Notes under the pieces: generated by a model
Databases searched by the model: none
The model's input: only the letters and a program-made list of their open reading frames with translations
What the model was told of the DNA's origin: nothing
DNA from: Azospirillum brasilense
Lineage (GTDB): Bacteria > Pseudomonadota > Alphaproteobacteria > Azospirillales > Azospirillaceae
Length of the DNA stretch: 53,820 bases
Assembly (NCBI RefSeq): GCF_008365405.1
Contig: NZ_QOKV01000031.1
Coordinates: 1-53,820 of the forward strand
Direction: 5' to 3'
Position numbers and translations under genes: made by a program
Shown: positions 7,105 through 14,935 of the stretch, piece after piece
Position numbering within the stretch: the first letter of the stretch is position 1
Layout: each line of letters opens with the position of its first letter

Positions 7105-8779
7105 CCCACTCCTCGGTCTCGTAGAAGGGCAGGTCGAGAGGAACATCGTCGGCGTCCTCGGTGATGACCTGGAACTCCGTGTCGATCGTCCGCGTGGTAT
7201 CGGGGGCCGGCAGCGCCGGTCCCGATCCCGGCCGGGCGCCACGGGCATGCTCCAGCCGCGCCCGCCGGCTGCGGCCGCGGGCCTCGTCGACCAGCTTGCG
7301 TCGCGCCAGCACCATGTCGAAGATCATGGCCTCGTCAACGCCGGCTCGTCCCTGCCGGCGCAGCGCGCGGGTGGCCGCCTTCAGCTCCCACTTGGAGATG
7401 GCCGGACGGCGCAGGTTCCGGTAGGGCACCTCCAGGTACTCCCCCGACACGCCCCGGACGAAGACCTTGGACAGGTTGGCCGGATCGTAGTGGACCGTCA
7501 CCCACGCGTTGTTGTGAAGGAAGGGCGTCAGCGCCTCATGCCAGTAGAGGACGTTGAAGAGGTGGATGCCGTCCTGTTGGACCTTCCGTTCCTCGAACGG
7601 GAGGAAGTCGCGGTGGAACGCTCGCAGGTCGGCCGGCGTGCGGAAGGTCCGCCCTTCCGTGTCAGCAGTCCATTTGGCGAGCGGTGCCGTGCCGATGCCT
7701 TCGTGGAAGCTGGCGTGATGCTCCAGGATGATGCTGGCCACCAGCCACTCGATCTCGGCGATGGTGAGGCAGGCGTTGCCGGCCGGATCGTAGATGCCCC
7801 GCTCCTTGATGTTAGAGAAGGTGGTGCCGGGCAGCAGGTGCAGCTCCTGCATGAGATGGCCGATGCGCCGTTCGACGTGGCCGCCCATGTGCGGCGTTCC
7901 CGGTGGCCGGTACCGCACCTCGATGCCGTAATCCTCGCAGGCCCGGGTGAAGGCCTTGGAGTGGAACTCCTTGCCGTTGTCGACGTGGATGACCTCGCAC
8001 AGACCCGCGACCGGCCATTTGGCCGGGAGACCGCGTGTCGACAGCCAGTCGCTCTTGTCCATCACCGCGTGGGCGACGCAGGCCGCCACGCTGGACACGC
8101 TGGGCGGATCGAAGGTCAGGTAGAAGCCGCAGTACATCCGGGTTCGGATGTCCATCGCCAGGGTGATGAACGGGCGCCCGATGACCTCCAGCGTGTCGGG
8201 CTCCACCCCCATCACGTCGGTTGGGGTGTGGTCGATCTGGACGATCTCCAGGGCACGTTCGGCTTCCAGCGATCCGCGGATCGGGTTGAAGTCCTCGCGT
8301 GCCTTCTTGGGGCCGTGGCGCCGCTTGGTCTGCTCCCGCTTGCTGATGACCGCCAAGCGGGCTTCGACGGTCTCACGGGCCGGCTTGCCCAGCCCTTCGA
8401 CGGCGCACCGGGCGTGGATGCCCTTCATCAGCAGCGATTTCTTCGGCTTGAGAAGATCCATGTAGCGGGTCTGGATCTCCTCTTCGATGATCGTTTCGAC
8501 GCGGAGAGCGAGCCGGCGGGCGCCGACCTGTGGACCCGGCGTCTTCGGCACCAGTGACCGGGTTCGGGGATCGGCTTCGTAGGCTTTGAGCAGCCGATAG
8601 AGATGGTGGGGACTGAGCCCCAGGTCGGCCGCTGCTGCGGCCATCACTTCGCTGCGGGCACCGTAGGCGGGGGGCTCCAGGACCAGCCGCCGGATCACGC
8701 GTTCACGCTCTCGGGCGATCTCCCAGACCCCGTCCGGCACGCCCGTCAGCGGCTGGTCTCTGCGTGGATGGTTCTGCAC
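7097..8779 (-). CDS. tniA: TniA-type DDE transposase (Mu/Tn5053 class)
   Basis: 560 aa, the usual size for TniA/TnsB-like transposases. The catalytic triad is visible as D183 (QIDHT), D267 (IHVDNGKEF) and E303 (GGHVERR), a D-D(35)E arrangement. An N-terminal helix-turn-helix region (LGLSPHHLYRLLKAYE) and a C-terminal Mu-type beta-barrel region flank it. The start is GTG at 8779. The gene reads away from the transposon end at 8929, which carries the repeats this protein should bind. All catalytic residues are present, so the transposase may be active. Confidence 0.92.
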   Translation of the reverse strand: MQNHPRRDQPLTGVPDGVWEIARERERVIRRLVLEPPAYGARSEVMAAAAADLGLSPHHLYRLLKAYEADPRTRSLVPKTPGPQVGARRLALRVETIIEEEIQTRYMDLLKPKKSLLMKGIHARCAVEGLGKPARETVEARLAVISKREQTKRRHGPKKAREDFNPIRGSLEAERALEIVQIDHTPTDVMGVEPDTLEVIGRPFITLAMDIRTRMYCGFYLTFDPPSVSSVAACVAHAVMDKSDWLSTRGLPAKWPVAGLCEVIHVDNGKEFHSKAFTRACEDYGIEVRYRPPGTPHMGGHVERRIGHLMQELHLLPGTTFSNIKERGIYDPAGNACLTIAEIEWLVASIILEHHASFHEGIGTAPLAKWTADTEGRTFRTPADLRAFHRDFLPFEERKVQQDGIHLFNVLYWHEALTPFLHNNAWVTVHYDPANLSKVFVRGVSGEYLEVPYRNLRRPAISKWELKAATRALRRQGRAGVDEAMIFDMVLARRKLVDEARGRSRRARLEHARGARPGSGPALPAPDTTRTIDTEFQVITEDADDVPLDLPFYETEEWDD

Positions 8780-8801
8780 GTTTCACCCGATCCACTCTCG
8801 G

Positions 8802-8929
8802 CTTTTCACCAGAATAGCTCTGCTTTTCGCACGAACCGCTCTGCTTTTCGCACGAACCGCTCTGAGGAAAGGGCTTAACCACCGCAGAAGTCCTCACCCA
8901 CTTTTCGCATCAACGACTCTGCGGCGACA
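8802..8929. repeat. Transposon terminal 21-bp repeats (TniA-binding sites)
   Basis: Three direct tandem 21-bp units lie at 8802-8822, 8823-8843 and 8844-8864. The last two are identical (CTTTTCGCACGAACCGCTCT plus G). A fourth, diverged unit sits at 8901-8921, directly before the tip ending at 8929. Multiple ~20-bp repeats at the end next to tniA are typical of Tn5053/Tn402/Tn552 relatives. Confidence 0.8.
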
Positions 8930-8943
8930 GTGGGAGAAGGGGT

Positions 8944-9852
8944 ATGGCCCTCATCGGCTACGCGCGCGTCTCGACCGACGAGCAGACCACGGCTGGTCAG
9001 CTGGACGCGCTGCGCGCTGCCGGCTGCACGGAGATTTTTGAGGAGAAGGCATCGGGCGCGTCCCGGGCCCGGCCGGAGCTGGCGCGGGCGCTCGCCCGCA
9101 TCGCCCGCGGCGACACGCTGGTCATCTGGAAACTCGATCGGCTCGGCCGCTCGCTGGCCCACCTGCTGGAGGTGATCGAGGACCTGCGCGGCCGCGGCTG
9201 CCATTTCCGCTGCCTGACCAGCCCGATCGACACCGCCAGCCCGCACGGCACGCTGGTGCTGCAGATGCTCGGCGCCGTGGCCGAGTACGAACGCTCACTG
9301 ATCCGCGAGCGCACGCGGGCCGGGCTGGCGGCGGCCAAGGCGCGCGGCCGGGTCGGCGGCAATCCAAAGCTGAAGCAGGGCGACACAGCAACGGCGCAGC
9401 GCCTCGCCGATCGGCAGCGCCAGCTCTACCTGCTGGAGCTGACCCGCACGGCGGAGGAGTGGCTGCCCGTCGTGCGGCGCCTCCGGCCATCCCGCTCGTG
9501 GGCGGCGGTGACCCGCGCCGTCAACGCCAAGCTGCCGCCGGCCCGGCATTGGACCGCTGAGCGGCTGCGTCGCGCCGTCCGCACCTTCGTTGCCGAAGGG
9601 CTGGCCGATCGGGTGCTGCTGGACAAGGTGCCGTCCGTTCGCGGGGATGACCGGTTGATGGTGCTGGTCGCCGGCATCGCCCGCGCGAACCCCAAGCTGT
9701 CGCTGCGGGCGATCGGCATGCAGCTGGAGGCGATGCGGGAAACCACGCCACGGGGTGGACGCACCTGGGCGGCGGCCTCGGTCAAGAACCTGTTGGACCG
9801 GGCGCAAGCGCAAGGGCTGTTGGGCCGCGAGGAACACGTTGCAAGCAAGTAG
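8944..9852 (+). CDS. Serine recombinase (resolvase/invertase family) with C-terminal extension
   Basis: 302 aa. The N-terminal ~140 residues are a resolvase catalytic domain: R8 and the nucleophile S10 in YARVSTDEQ, WKLDRLGRSLAHL, and AVAEYERSLIRERTRAG before the DNA-binding part. About 160 further residues, longer than Tn3 resolvases, contain a segment SWAAVTRAVNAKLP and a predicted helical tail (PRGGRTWAAASVKNLLDRA). A GGAGAAGG ribosome-binding site precedes the ATG. The transposon end at 8929 lies 14 bp upstream of the start. It could be the host resolvase gene whose res region was hit, or a component of the element placed outside the repeats. Confidence 0.85.
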   Translation: MALIGYARVSTDEQTTAGQLDALRAAGCTEIFEEKASGASRARPELARALARIARGDTLVIWKLDRLGRSLAHLLEVIEDLRGRGCHFRCLTSPIDTASPHGTLVLQMLGAVAEYERSLIRERTRAGLAAAKARGRVGGNPKLKQGDTATAQRLADRQRQLYLLELTRTAEEWLPVVRRLRPSRSWAAVTRAVNAKLPPARHWTAERLRRAVRTFVAEGLADRVLLDKVPSVRGDDRLMVLVAGIARANPKLSLRAIGMQLEAMRETTPRGGRTWAAASVKNLLDRAQAQGLLGREEHVASK

Positions 9853-9884
9853 CCTCACGCGTCGGTTACGGGAGGCGTTCGGAA

Positions 9885-10035
9885 GGACGTCCAATGCGGA
9901 ACGGCTTCCTGGAAGGTTTCAATGGACGGCTTCGGGATGAATGCCTGAACGAGACGCAATTCGCGTTGTCGTGTGTGGCGGAGGAACTGCACACATGCCC
10001 GACCACACTCCAGTCTGGGAGCCGCCATGCGCTGA
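9885..10035 (+). pseudogene. IS3-family transposase (OrfB) 3' remnant, frameshifted
   Basis: The translation NGFLEGFNGRLRDECLNET matches the conserved region around the last catalytic Glu of IS3-family integrase-like transposases. Further on, in another frame, RPHSSLG appears and ends at a TGA (10033-10035), the usual end motif of these proteins. The intervening residues are missing or out of frame. Nothing of the 5' part is recognisable. The rest to 10228 shows no gene. Confidence 0.7.
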
Positions 10036-10228
10036 AGTCGCCGGCTTCTGGCAGACGGCAGCCGACCGCACGGGCACCTGGCTCCGGCTCGGCAGCGGCA
10101 CCGTCCAACCTCAGACCAAAGCAGCCGGGGCGCGGCGTGCGCGTGAACACTCTCCGGATATCGGCTCCAGTGAATCACGCCACACACCCGTAACGTTGTC
10201 GGCACGATCAAACCTTAGAGACGCGATG

Positions 10229-11347
10229 TTACCGAGCAAGGATGCGCGCCGCCTCCTTGGTTTTGCCGACAGCCGCCGAGACCTGATGAATGGATGACAC
10301 GATTTCCCCGATGTTGCCGGTGATCGCGGAAACGGCGCTTGATGCCCCCTGCATGCTGCGCGACATATCCGTGGTAACGGCTGTCTGCTCTTCAACGGCA
10401 CTGGCCGTGGCGAGAACATAGTCGCGCACCGAGCTGATCGAACTGCGAATCCCGGTGAGCGCCACCACCACATCGCCGGAGATGGACTGCATGGCGTCAA
10501 TCTCGGACGAGATCTGGTCGGTCGCGCGAGCCGCTTGGTTGGCGAGGTTCTTCACTTCCGTCGCCACCACGGCGAAGCCCCGTCCGGCTTCTCCGGCACG
10601 GGCCGCTTCGATCGTTGCGTTCAGCGCCAGCAGATTGATCTGACCGGCAATGCTTCGAATGAGGTCGACGATCCCGTTCATCTGGCGGGCCGCATCGGAC
10701 ATCTTCTGTGTGGCCTGGTCCGCGGCCTCGGCTTGGGTCTGAGCCTGTTCGGCCATCGATCTGGACTTCGCCATGCTGTTGGAAATTTCCAGCGTGGAAC
10801 TGGCCAGTTCCTCGGCCGCGGCGGCAACCGTCTGCACGCCCGCGGACGTTTCCGTCGCGGCATTCATGGCGGAACCCGTCTCGGTGTCAGACCGGTGGAG
10901 GGCCTGCGCGATCTCGCCGAAATTCTGGTCGATCAACGTTTTGAGTTGGTTCAGAAGATCGATCTGCGCGGTGATGTCGGTGGCGAACTTGACGACCTTG
11001 TAGGGCCGGCCGTTGGCGTCGAGAATGGGGTTGTACGAGGCCTCGATCCAGACTTCGCGTCCGCCCTTGGCGATGCGCTTGAACTGGGTGGCCTGATACT
11101 CGCCGCGGCGGAGCCTTTCCCAGAACTGCGCATACTCAGGGCCGGCCGCGGTGGCGGGATCGACGAACGTCCGGTGGTGCCGGCCCTGGATTTCCGGCAA
11201 GCTGTACCCCATCACGCTCAGGAAATTCTGATTGGCCGTGATGACGGTTCCGTCAAGATCGAACTCGATGACCGCCAGGGACTTGTTCAAGGCATTGAGC
11301 TTGGCAAGCGCTTCAGATTGGTCCTTCGAGCGTGTCAATCCGAACAT
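10229..11347 (-). CDS. Soluble PAS-domain methyl-accepting chemotaxis protein
   Basis: About 372 aa. Residues ~20-127 are a PAS domain (LAVIEFDLDGTVITANQNFL, GYSLPEIQGRHHRTFVDP, PYKVVKFATDIT). Residues ~150-370 are a chemoreceptor signalling domain with the conserved hairpin tip NLLALNATIEAARAGEAGRG followed by FAVVATEVKNLANQ. No transmembrane segment is visible, so it should be cytoplasmic, like energy-taxis or Aer-type receptors; whether it binds FAD or haem cannot be seen. The ATG at 11347 suits the AAGAAAGAG upstream; the in-frame ATG at 11353 is the alternative. A sigma-54 promoter lies ~40 nt upstream. Confidence 0.93.
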   Translation of the reverse strand: MFGLTRSKDQSEALAKLNALNKSLAVIEFDLDGTVITANQNFLSVMGYSLPEIQGRHHRTFVDPATAAGPEYAQFWERLRRGEYQATQFKRIAKGGREVWIEASYNPILDANGRPYKVVKFATDITAQIDLLNQLKTLIDQNFGEIAQALHRSDTETGSAMNAATETSAGVQTVAAAAEELASSTLEISNSMAKSRSMAEQAQTQAEAADQATQKMSDAARQMNGIVDLIRSIAGQINLLALNATIEAARAGEAGRGFAVVATEVKNLANQAARATDQISSEIDAMQSISGDVVVALTGIRSSISSVRDYVLATASAVEEQTAVTTDMSRSMQGASSAVSAITGNIGEIVSSIHQVSAAVGKTKEAARILAR

Positions 11348-11386
11348 GGCCATCTCTTTCTTGAATGTTTGATCGTCCCAGCATTC

Positions 11387-11402
11387 AGCAACACGCATGC
11401 CA
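11387..11402 (-). promoter_or_regulatory. Sigma-54 (-24/-12) promoter of the PAS chemoreceptor gene
   Basis: TGGCATGCGTGTTGCT on the minus strand matches the RpoN consensus TGGCAC-N5-TTGCW, with exactly 10 bp between GG and GC. The predicted start near 11376 leaves a leader of ~25-30 nt before the ATG. Confidence 0.8.
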
Positions 11403-11431
11403 GAAGTGTAGAATTTGCATAAATATGAAAA

Positions 11432-11483
11432 AAGGCGTAGCCTTATAAGCCTGAATGACGCCTTAAAGCTTGGCGTTTTTTTT
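11432..11483. terminator. Bidirectional hairpin/terminator upstream of the chemoreceptor promoter
   Basis: On the plus strand, ACGCC (11458-11462) pairs with GGCGT (11472-11476), followed by eight T. On the minus strand, AAGGCGT and ACGCCTT (11464-11458 and 11438-11432) form another stem followed by T-rich DNA. The two stems share the central arm and exclude each other. The likely role is to insulate the sigma-54 promoter. Confidence 0.5.
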
Positions 11484-12120
11484 ATGGTCATAGTTCAGCA
11501 AACCCCTTTACAGAAAGCTATTTTTGTTTCCTGTGCTTGTGAACGGCATGCATTATGAGCAAAATGCGAATTCGTGATGCGCAAAGTGCGAAATTAATCC
11601 ATTGTAAACACTCTTATTAATTTTGGAGGAAAGGATAACGGAGAAAAGAGTGCAGGATCTTTCCGGTGTGCTCTGATGATAATCTTGAGGTGAGGAGCGC
11701 TTGTATTTGTACAACCATCCTGTTGACGGGCCAGGACGGCAAGGCTGATTTTTGAACCCTGCCCATTGCCCCTTCCAATGCGTCGAGACGATTGCCAGGG
11801 AGCTCGGCATCAGGGCGATTGCGGTGATCGTCGAACTTTAGGTTCTGCTCCCTATTTCAAGTCTAGCGCCACTGAGGTAAGAATAGATATCAATGTTATT
11901 TTTTGGAAAAAGGGCTGATGATCCGCGCAACCTAGCGGGGCGAAACGATTTTTTTAAACTCGTGTGACAAAATTTCACACCCTCCTTGTCTTTCCTTTTC
12001 CCTCATTTTATGAATTATGATTCTTCAGTGCAATTGACGGGGTTTCATATCTGAGCTTATTATTGAATACTAAATGGCCTGTCGGCAGGTCTTTTTAAAA
12101 GCAGATCGTGGAGTTATTTC
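11484..12120. other. AT-rich intergenic region without a recognisable gene
   Basis: About 640 bp with base composition clearly lower in GC than the surroundings. Only short unconvincing frames are present. A dyad at 11962-11980 is listed separately. The AT bias and the nearby mobile remnants suggest acquired DNA. Confidence 0.5.
11962..11980. promoter_or_regulatory. Candidate operator dyad GTGTGA-N7-TCACAC
   Basis: Perfect 6-bp arms around CAAAATT, 140 bp upstream of the receiver-like gene. It resembles CRP/FNR-family sites (TGTGA-N6-TCACA), but the spacer is one base longer. No regulator can be assigned. Confidence 0.35.
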
Positions 12121-12498
12121 ATGTCTCCGCTGCGCGGTTGCTCAATATTACTAGTAACAAGCAATGAAATATACAAAAGCTATATATCGGAACTTCTCAG
12201 AATTTGGGGCTGTGAGCTGCATTTTTTTGATAACGTCGACAAGTCTTTGCTTTTTATTGCGACAACAAAGCCAAACCTGACAGCGCTTATTGTTCCCTTC
12301 AAGCACAAGGGAGCATCAGGAGAAAAAATAGCAAAATTGATCTGTGAGGAAGTTGGAAAATCAGTTCCGTGGATATGCATGCATGTGGGCGCTCCCAACG
12401 CAGCACCCAATCTCAGTGATCAACAAGCTTCGGGCGTTCTTGGAGCGATGTTCACGCCAGAAGAGCTTTATGCTGAAATAGCACGGCTGCGGACATAG
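12121..12498 (+). CDS. Receiver-domain-like protein lacking the phospho-acceptor Asp
   Basis: 125 aa; GGAG sits 9 nt upstream of the ATG. The fold pattern resembles a CheY-type receiver: ILLVTSNEIYKSYISELLRI for beta1/alpha1, TALIVPFKHKGASGEKIAKL at beta3/loop, and ASGVLGAMFTPEELYAEIARL like the alpha5 end. The acidic pair expected after beta1 is replaced by SNE, and the phosphorylated Asp after beta3 is replaced by a VPF segment. It is therefore probably a pseudo-receiver that cannot be phosphorylated conventionally. Codon use is AT-richer than in the neighbours. No partner kinase is adjacent; the chemoreceptor lies divergently upstream. Confidence 0.6.
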   Translation: MSPLRGCSILLVTSNEIYKSYISELLRIWGCELHFFDNVDKSLLFIATTKPNLTALIVPFKHKGASGEKIAKLICEEVGKSVPWICMHVGAPNAAPNLSDQQASGVLGAMFTPEELYAEIARLRT

Positions 12499-12595
12499 CC
12501 TTGCGATCACGATCATTACCGTGATTGGTTGCTGGTCTGCAGGCCGCCGCCGAGCAAGGGAGCGGTGAGCAACCGCCGCGGCCCGCGGCCCAGCA

Positions 12596-13355
12596 TCAAC
12601 GCTTTTTCAGGGATGGAGTGGGCTGGTCGTCTGGGGTGGGGCCGGTGAACCCGCGCCATGCCTCTTGATTCAAGGATCGGACTGCCGCCGCGGACAGCTT
12701 GCGCAGCACCGCACGCCGTTGGCGCGCTCGGAGCTTTCCGGTCGGCAAGGGACCATGGGCGTCCAAGGCGAACTGGACGGCCCGCGCGATCTGATGGTGG
12801 ATCACGGGCGCCGTTGCCGGCGCTTGTCGTTCCGGCGCTGGTGCCGGCGGGTTAGGGGGCTTCTCCCGGATCGGTGGCGCTGGTTTCGTCAAAACCCCCC
12901 GGACCAGTCCGCTCATCCTGGCTGGATAGCCTCCATGAGTCCCGGCGGGCCTGTCCGATCAGACTCGCCACCTTCGTGTTGGCGGCCACAAACCCGGACT
13001 GGAAAGGCCCGTCGATTGAAAACCGCGATCTCCATCCGGCATGACGGTTCCGGATCGCGTCGGAAAACAGGTGGTGGCAGGCTTCCTCCAGCTCGCGGTT
13101 CAGACCGGAGGACGTCATGCGCCGCAACACCTCCGGAGCCACCCCGGTGTCGGCCCGAAGCCGCTTCATCACGCTCGGCAGTGGCCGGATCATCAGGTCC
13201 CGGAGGATCGCCTTGGTCACCCAGCGATGCGGAACGCCCAACCGTCGAAGGTCGGTTCCTGGCATCAGCCCGGAGGTGCGCGTGATCGCCCAGACCCAGC
13301 TGCCCAGAGCCTCTCCGCTCGCCGGCAGCGGCACCACCGGCAATTCGCCGGTCAT
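12596..13355 (-). pseudogene. Decayed tniQ copy (internal deletion and frameshift)
   Basis: Both ends match tniQ at 4691-6208 with high identity: LPVVPLPASGEALGSWVWAI at the start and KLRARQRRAVLRKLSAAAVR near the end. About 760 bp are missing between the bases equivalent to 5167 and 5925, joining EEACH directly to LFSDAIRNRHAGW in frame. A later frameshift near 12880-12900 separates the last ~100 residues. The protein cannot be full length or functional. Confidence 0.85.
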
Positions 13356-13400
13356 GCCAGGACCGGCAGGTTGACGTAATCCTTGATCATCTCCGGGGTG
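13352..13400 (-). pseudogene. tniB 3'-end fragment
   Basis: These ~49 bp encode the end of TniB (MIKDYV..LPVLA) and are nearly identical to 6232-6280. Homology stops abruptly at 13400, which marks the junction where the second transposon copy was cut. Confidence 0.8.
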
Positions 13401-13447
13401 AAACGGTGAGAATTCTCACCGGCCACTCTTGCGGTCCGCGGGCGAAG

Positions 13448-13486
13448 AAAAGGCCCTTCCCCGCACCCGCGGGAAAGGGCCTTTTT
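13448..13486. terminator. Rho-independent terminator after the phosphohexomutase gene
   Basis: Arms AAGGCCCTTCCC and GGGAAAGGGCCTT (one bulge) enclose a ~10-nt loop, with A-rich and T-rich flanks on either side. It works in both directions and sits 13 bp after the stop of the minus-strand gene. Confidence 0.8.
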
Positions 13487-13498
13487 CGTTGGAGGCCG

Positions 13499-14902
13499 TC
13501 AGTGGGCGCTGCCGCCATCCTCGAAGGATGGAGCCTGGAGGCCGGAGGCCGCCAGCTGCGCGACGACCATGCCCTTCAGCCGCTCCAGCCCTTCGGGGGT
13601 TCCGGATTCCGCGCGGGCCACCAGCACGTCCTGGGTGTTGGAGGCGCGCAGAAGCCACCAGCCGTCCGCCGTCGTCACGCGAACGCCATCAATGTCGTTG
13701 ACGTCGGCGCCCTCGGCTTTCAGCCGGTCCTTGACCTCCTGCACGACCCGAAACTTGCGCTCCTCGCTCACCTGGAAACGGGTTTCCGGGGTATTCACCA
13801 CCGCCGGAAGGCGGTCGCGCAGCTCCGACAGCGGAACACCGAGCTTGCTGACCAGCCCGATCAGCCGCAGGGCGCAGTACAGCGCGTCGTCGAAGCCGTA
13901 CCATTTGTCGGCGAAGAAGATGTGGCCCGACATCTCGCCGGCCAGCGGCGAGCCGATTTCGGCCATCTTTGCCTTGAGCAGCGAGTGGCCAGTCTTCCAC
14001 ATCAGCGGCTTGCCGCCCAGCCGGGCGATCTCGTCGAACAGCGTCTGGCTGGCCTTCACGTCGGCGATGATGGTGGCGCCGGGATGGTCCTTCAGCACGT
14101 CGGCGGCGTAGATCGCCAGAAGCTGGTCGCCCCACACCACGCGGCCTCGGTGGTCGATGGCGCCGATGCGGTCGCCGTCGCCGTCGAAGCCGATGCCGAT
14201 GTCGCAGCCCTTCTCCGCCACCGCGGCCTTCAGGTCCACGAGGTTCCGCTCGACCGTGGGATCGGGGTGGTGGTTCGGGAATCTGCCGTCGATGTCGTCG
14301 AACAGCAGGGTGTGCGTCCCTGGCAGGCGGGCGGTCAGGCGGCGCAGGATCTCGCCGGTGGCGCCGTTGCCGGCGTCCCAGGCGATCGACAGGTCGCGGG
14401 TGCCGTCGTAATCCTTCAGCAGCCGCTCCACATAGGCGTCCCGGACGTCGATCTGTTCCGAGGAACCCTCGCCCGACGCATAGTCGGCCTTGGCGGCGAT
14501 GACGCCGAGATCAAGGATCTGCCGGCCGTAGACCGGACCCTTTCCCAGCATCATCTTGATGCCGTTGTAGTCCGGCGGGTTGTGGGAGCCGGTGATCATG
14601 ACGCCGGCGGCCGCCTCGCGGTCGCGGGTGGCGAAATACAGCATCGGGGTGGGACCAAGCCCGATGCGCAGGACATGCAGGCCGCAGGCGACCAGCCCCT
14701 CCACCAGGGCCGCTTCCAGCTCCGGCGAGGAGAGACGGCCGTCATAGCCGACGCACACGGTCTTCCCGCCGCCGCGGGCGACCACGGTGCCGAAGGCGCG
14801 CCCGACCGCGCGGGCATCGGCGGGGGTCAGGGTGCTGCCGACGATGCCGCGGATGTCGTATTCGCGCAGCACCGTCGGATGGAACGTATGGGCGTCGTTC
14901 AT
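13499..14902 (-). CDS. Phosphomannomutase/phosphoglucomutase (alpha-D-phosphohexomutase)
   Basis: 467 aa, the normal length for AlgC/ManB-type enzymes that interconvert hexose 6-phosphate and 1-phosphate in the cytosol. Hallmarks are the catalytic phosphoserine loop TGSHNPPDYNG, the Mg-binding loop DGDGDR, the sugar-binding loop GEMSGH and the phosphate-binding tail RASNTQDVLVARAES. It lies 33 nt downstream of ugd, probably in one operon, feeding glucose 1-phosphate or mannose 1-phosphate into nucleotide-sugar synthesis for surface polysaccharide. Relative preference for mannose or glucose cannot be read from the sequence. Confidence 0.94.
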   Translation of the reverse strand: MNDAHTFHPTVLREYDIRGIVGSTLTPADARAVGRAFGTVVARGGGKTVCVGYDGRLSSPELEAALVEGLVACGLHVLRIGLGPTPMLYFATRDREAAAGVMITGSHNPPDYNGIKMMLGKGPVYGRQILDLGVIAAKADYASGEGSSEQIDVRDAYVERLLKDYDGTRDLSIAWDAGNGATGEILRRLTARLPGTHTLLFDDIDGRFPNHHPDPTVERNLVDLKAAVAEKGCDIGIGFDGDGDRIGAIDHRGRVVWGDQLLAIYAADVLKDHPGATIIADVKASQTLFDEIARLGGKPLMWKTGHSLLKAKMAEIGSPLAGEMSGHIFFADKWYGFDDALYCALRLIGLVSKLGVPLSELRDRLPAVVNTPETRFQVSEERKFRVVQEVKDRLKAEGADVNDIDGVRVTTADGWWLLRASNTQDVLVARAESGTPEGLERLKGMVVAQLAASGLQAPSFEDGGSAH

Positions 14903-14935
14903 GGTCTCGACCGACCTCCTTGAAGCGGTTCCGTT

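Larger units (their letters stand above)
4691..8929 (-). mobile_element. Tn5053/Tn402-like transposon: tniABQ module with one identified end
   Basis: tniA, tniB and tniQ lie in the family order next to an end that reads TGTCG inward on the minus strand (8929-8925), followed by 21-bp repeats. I could not find the second end. No TGTCG-plus-repeat structure is seen left of tniQ, so the element may continue beyond base 1 with the ars operon and the abi gene as cargo. The left coordinate given is only the limit of the recognised module. Confidence 0.7.

Noticed and set aside
8802..8864. CRISPR repeats or iterons of a replication origin
   Set aside because: Units are directly abutting without spacers, no rep gene is near, and the position next to tniA fits transposase-binding repeats.
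11432..11483. Transcription attenuator with antiterminator controlling a plus-strand gene
   Set aside because: The next plus-strand gene is more than 600 bp away and no leader peptide is seen; insulation of the sigma-54 promoter is simpler.
11553..11810. 85-aa open frame on the minus strand in the AT-rich gap
   Set aside because: No ribosome-binding site, no recognisable motif and odd composition.
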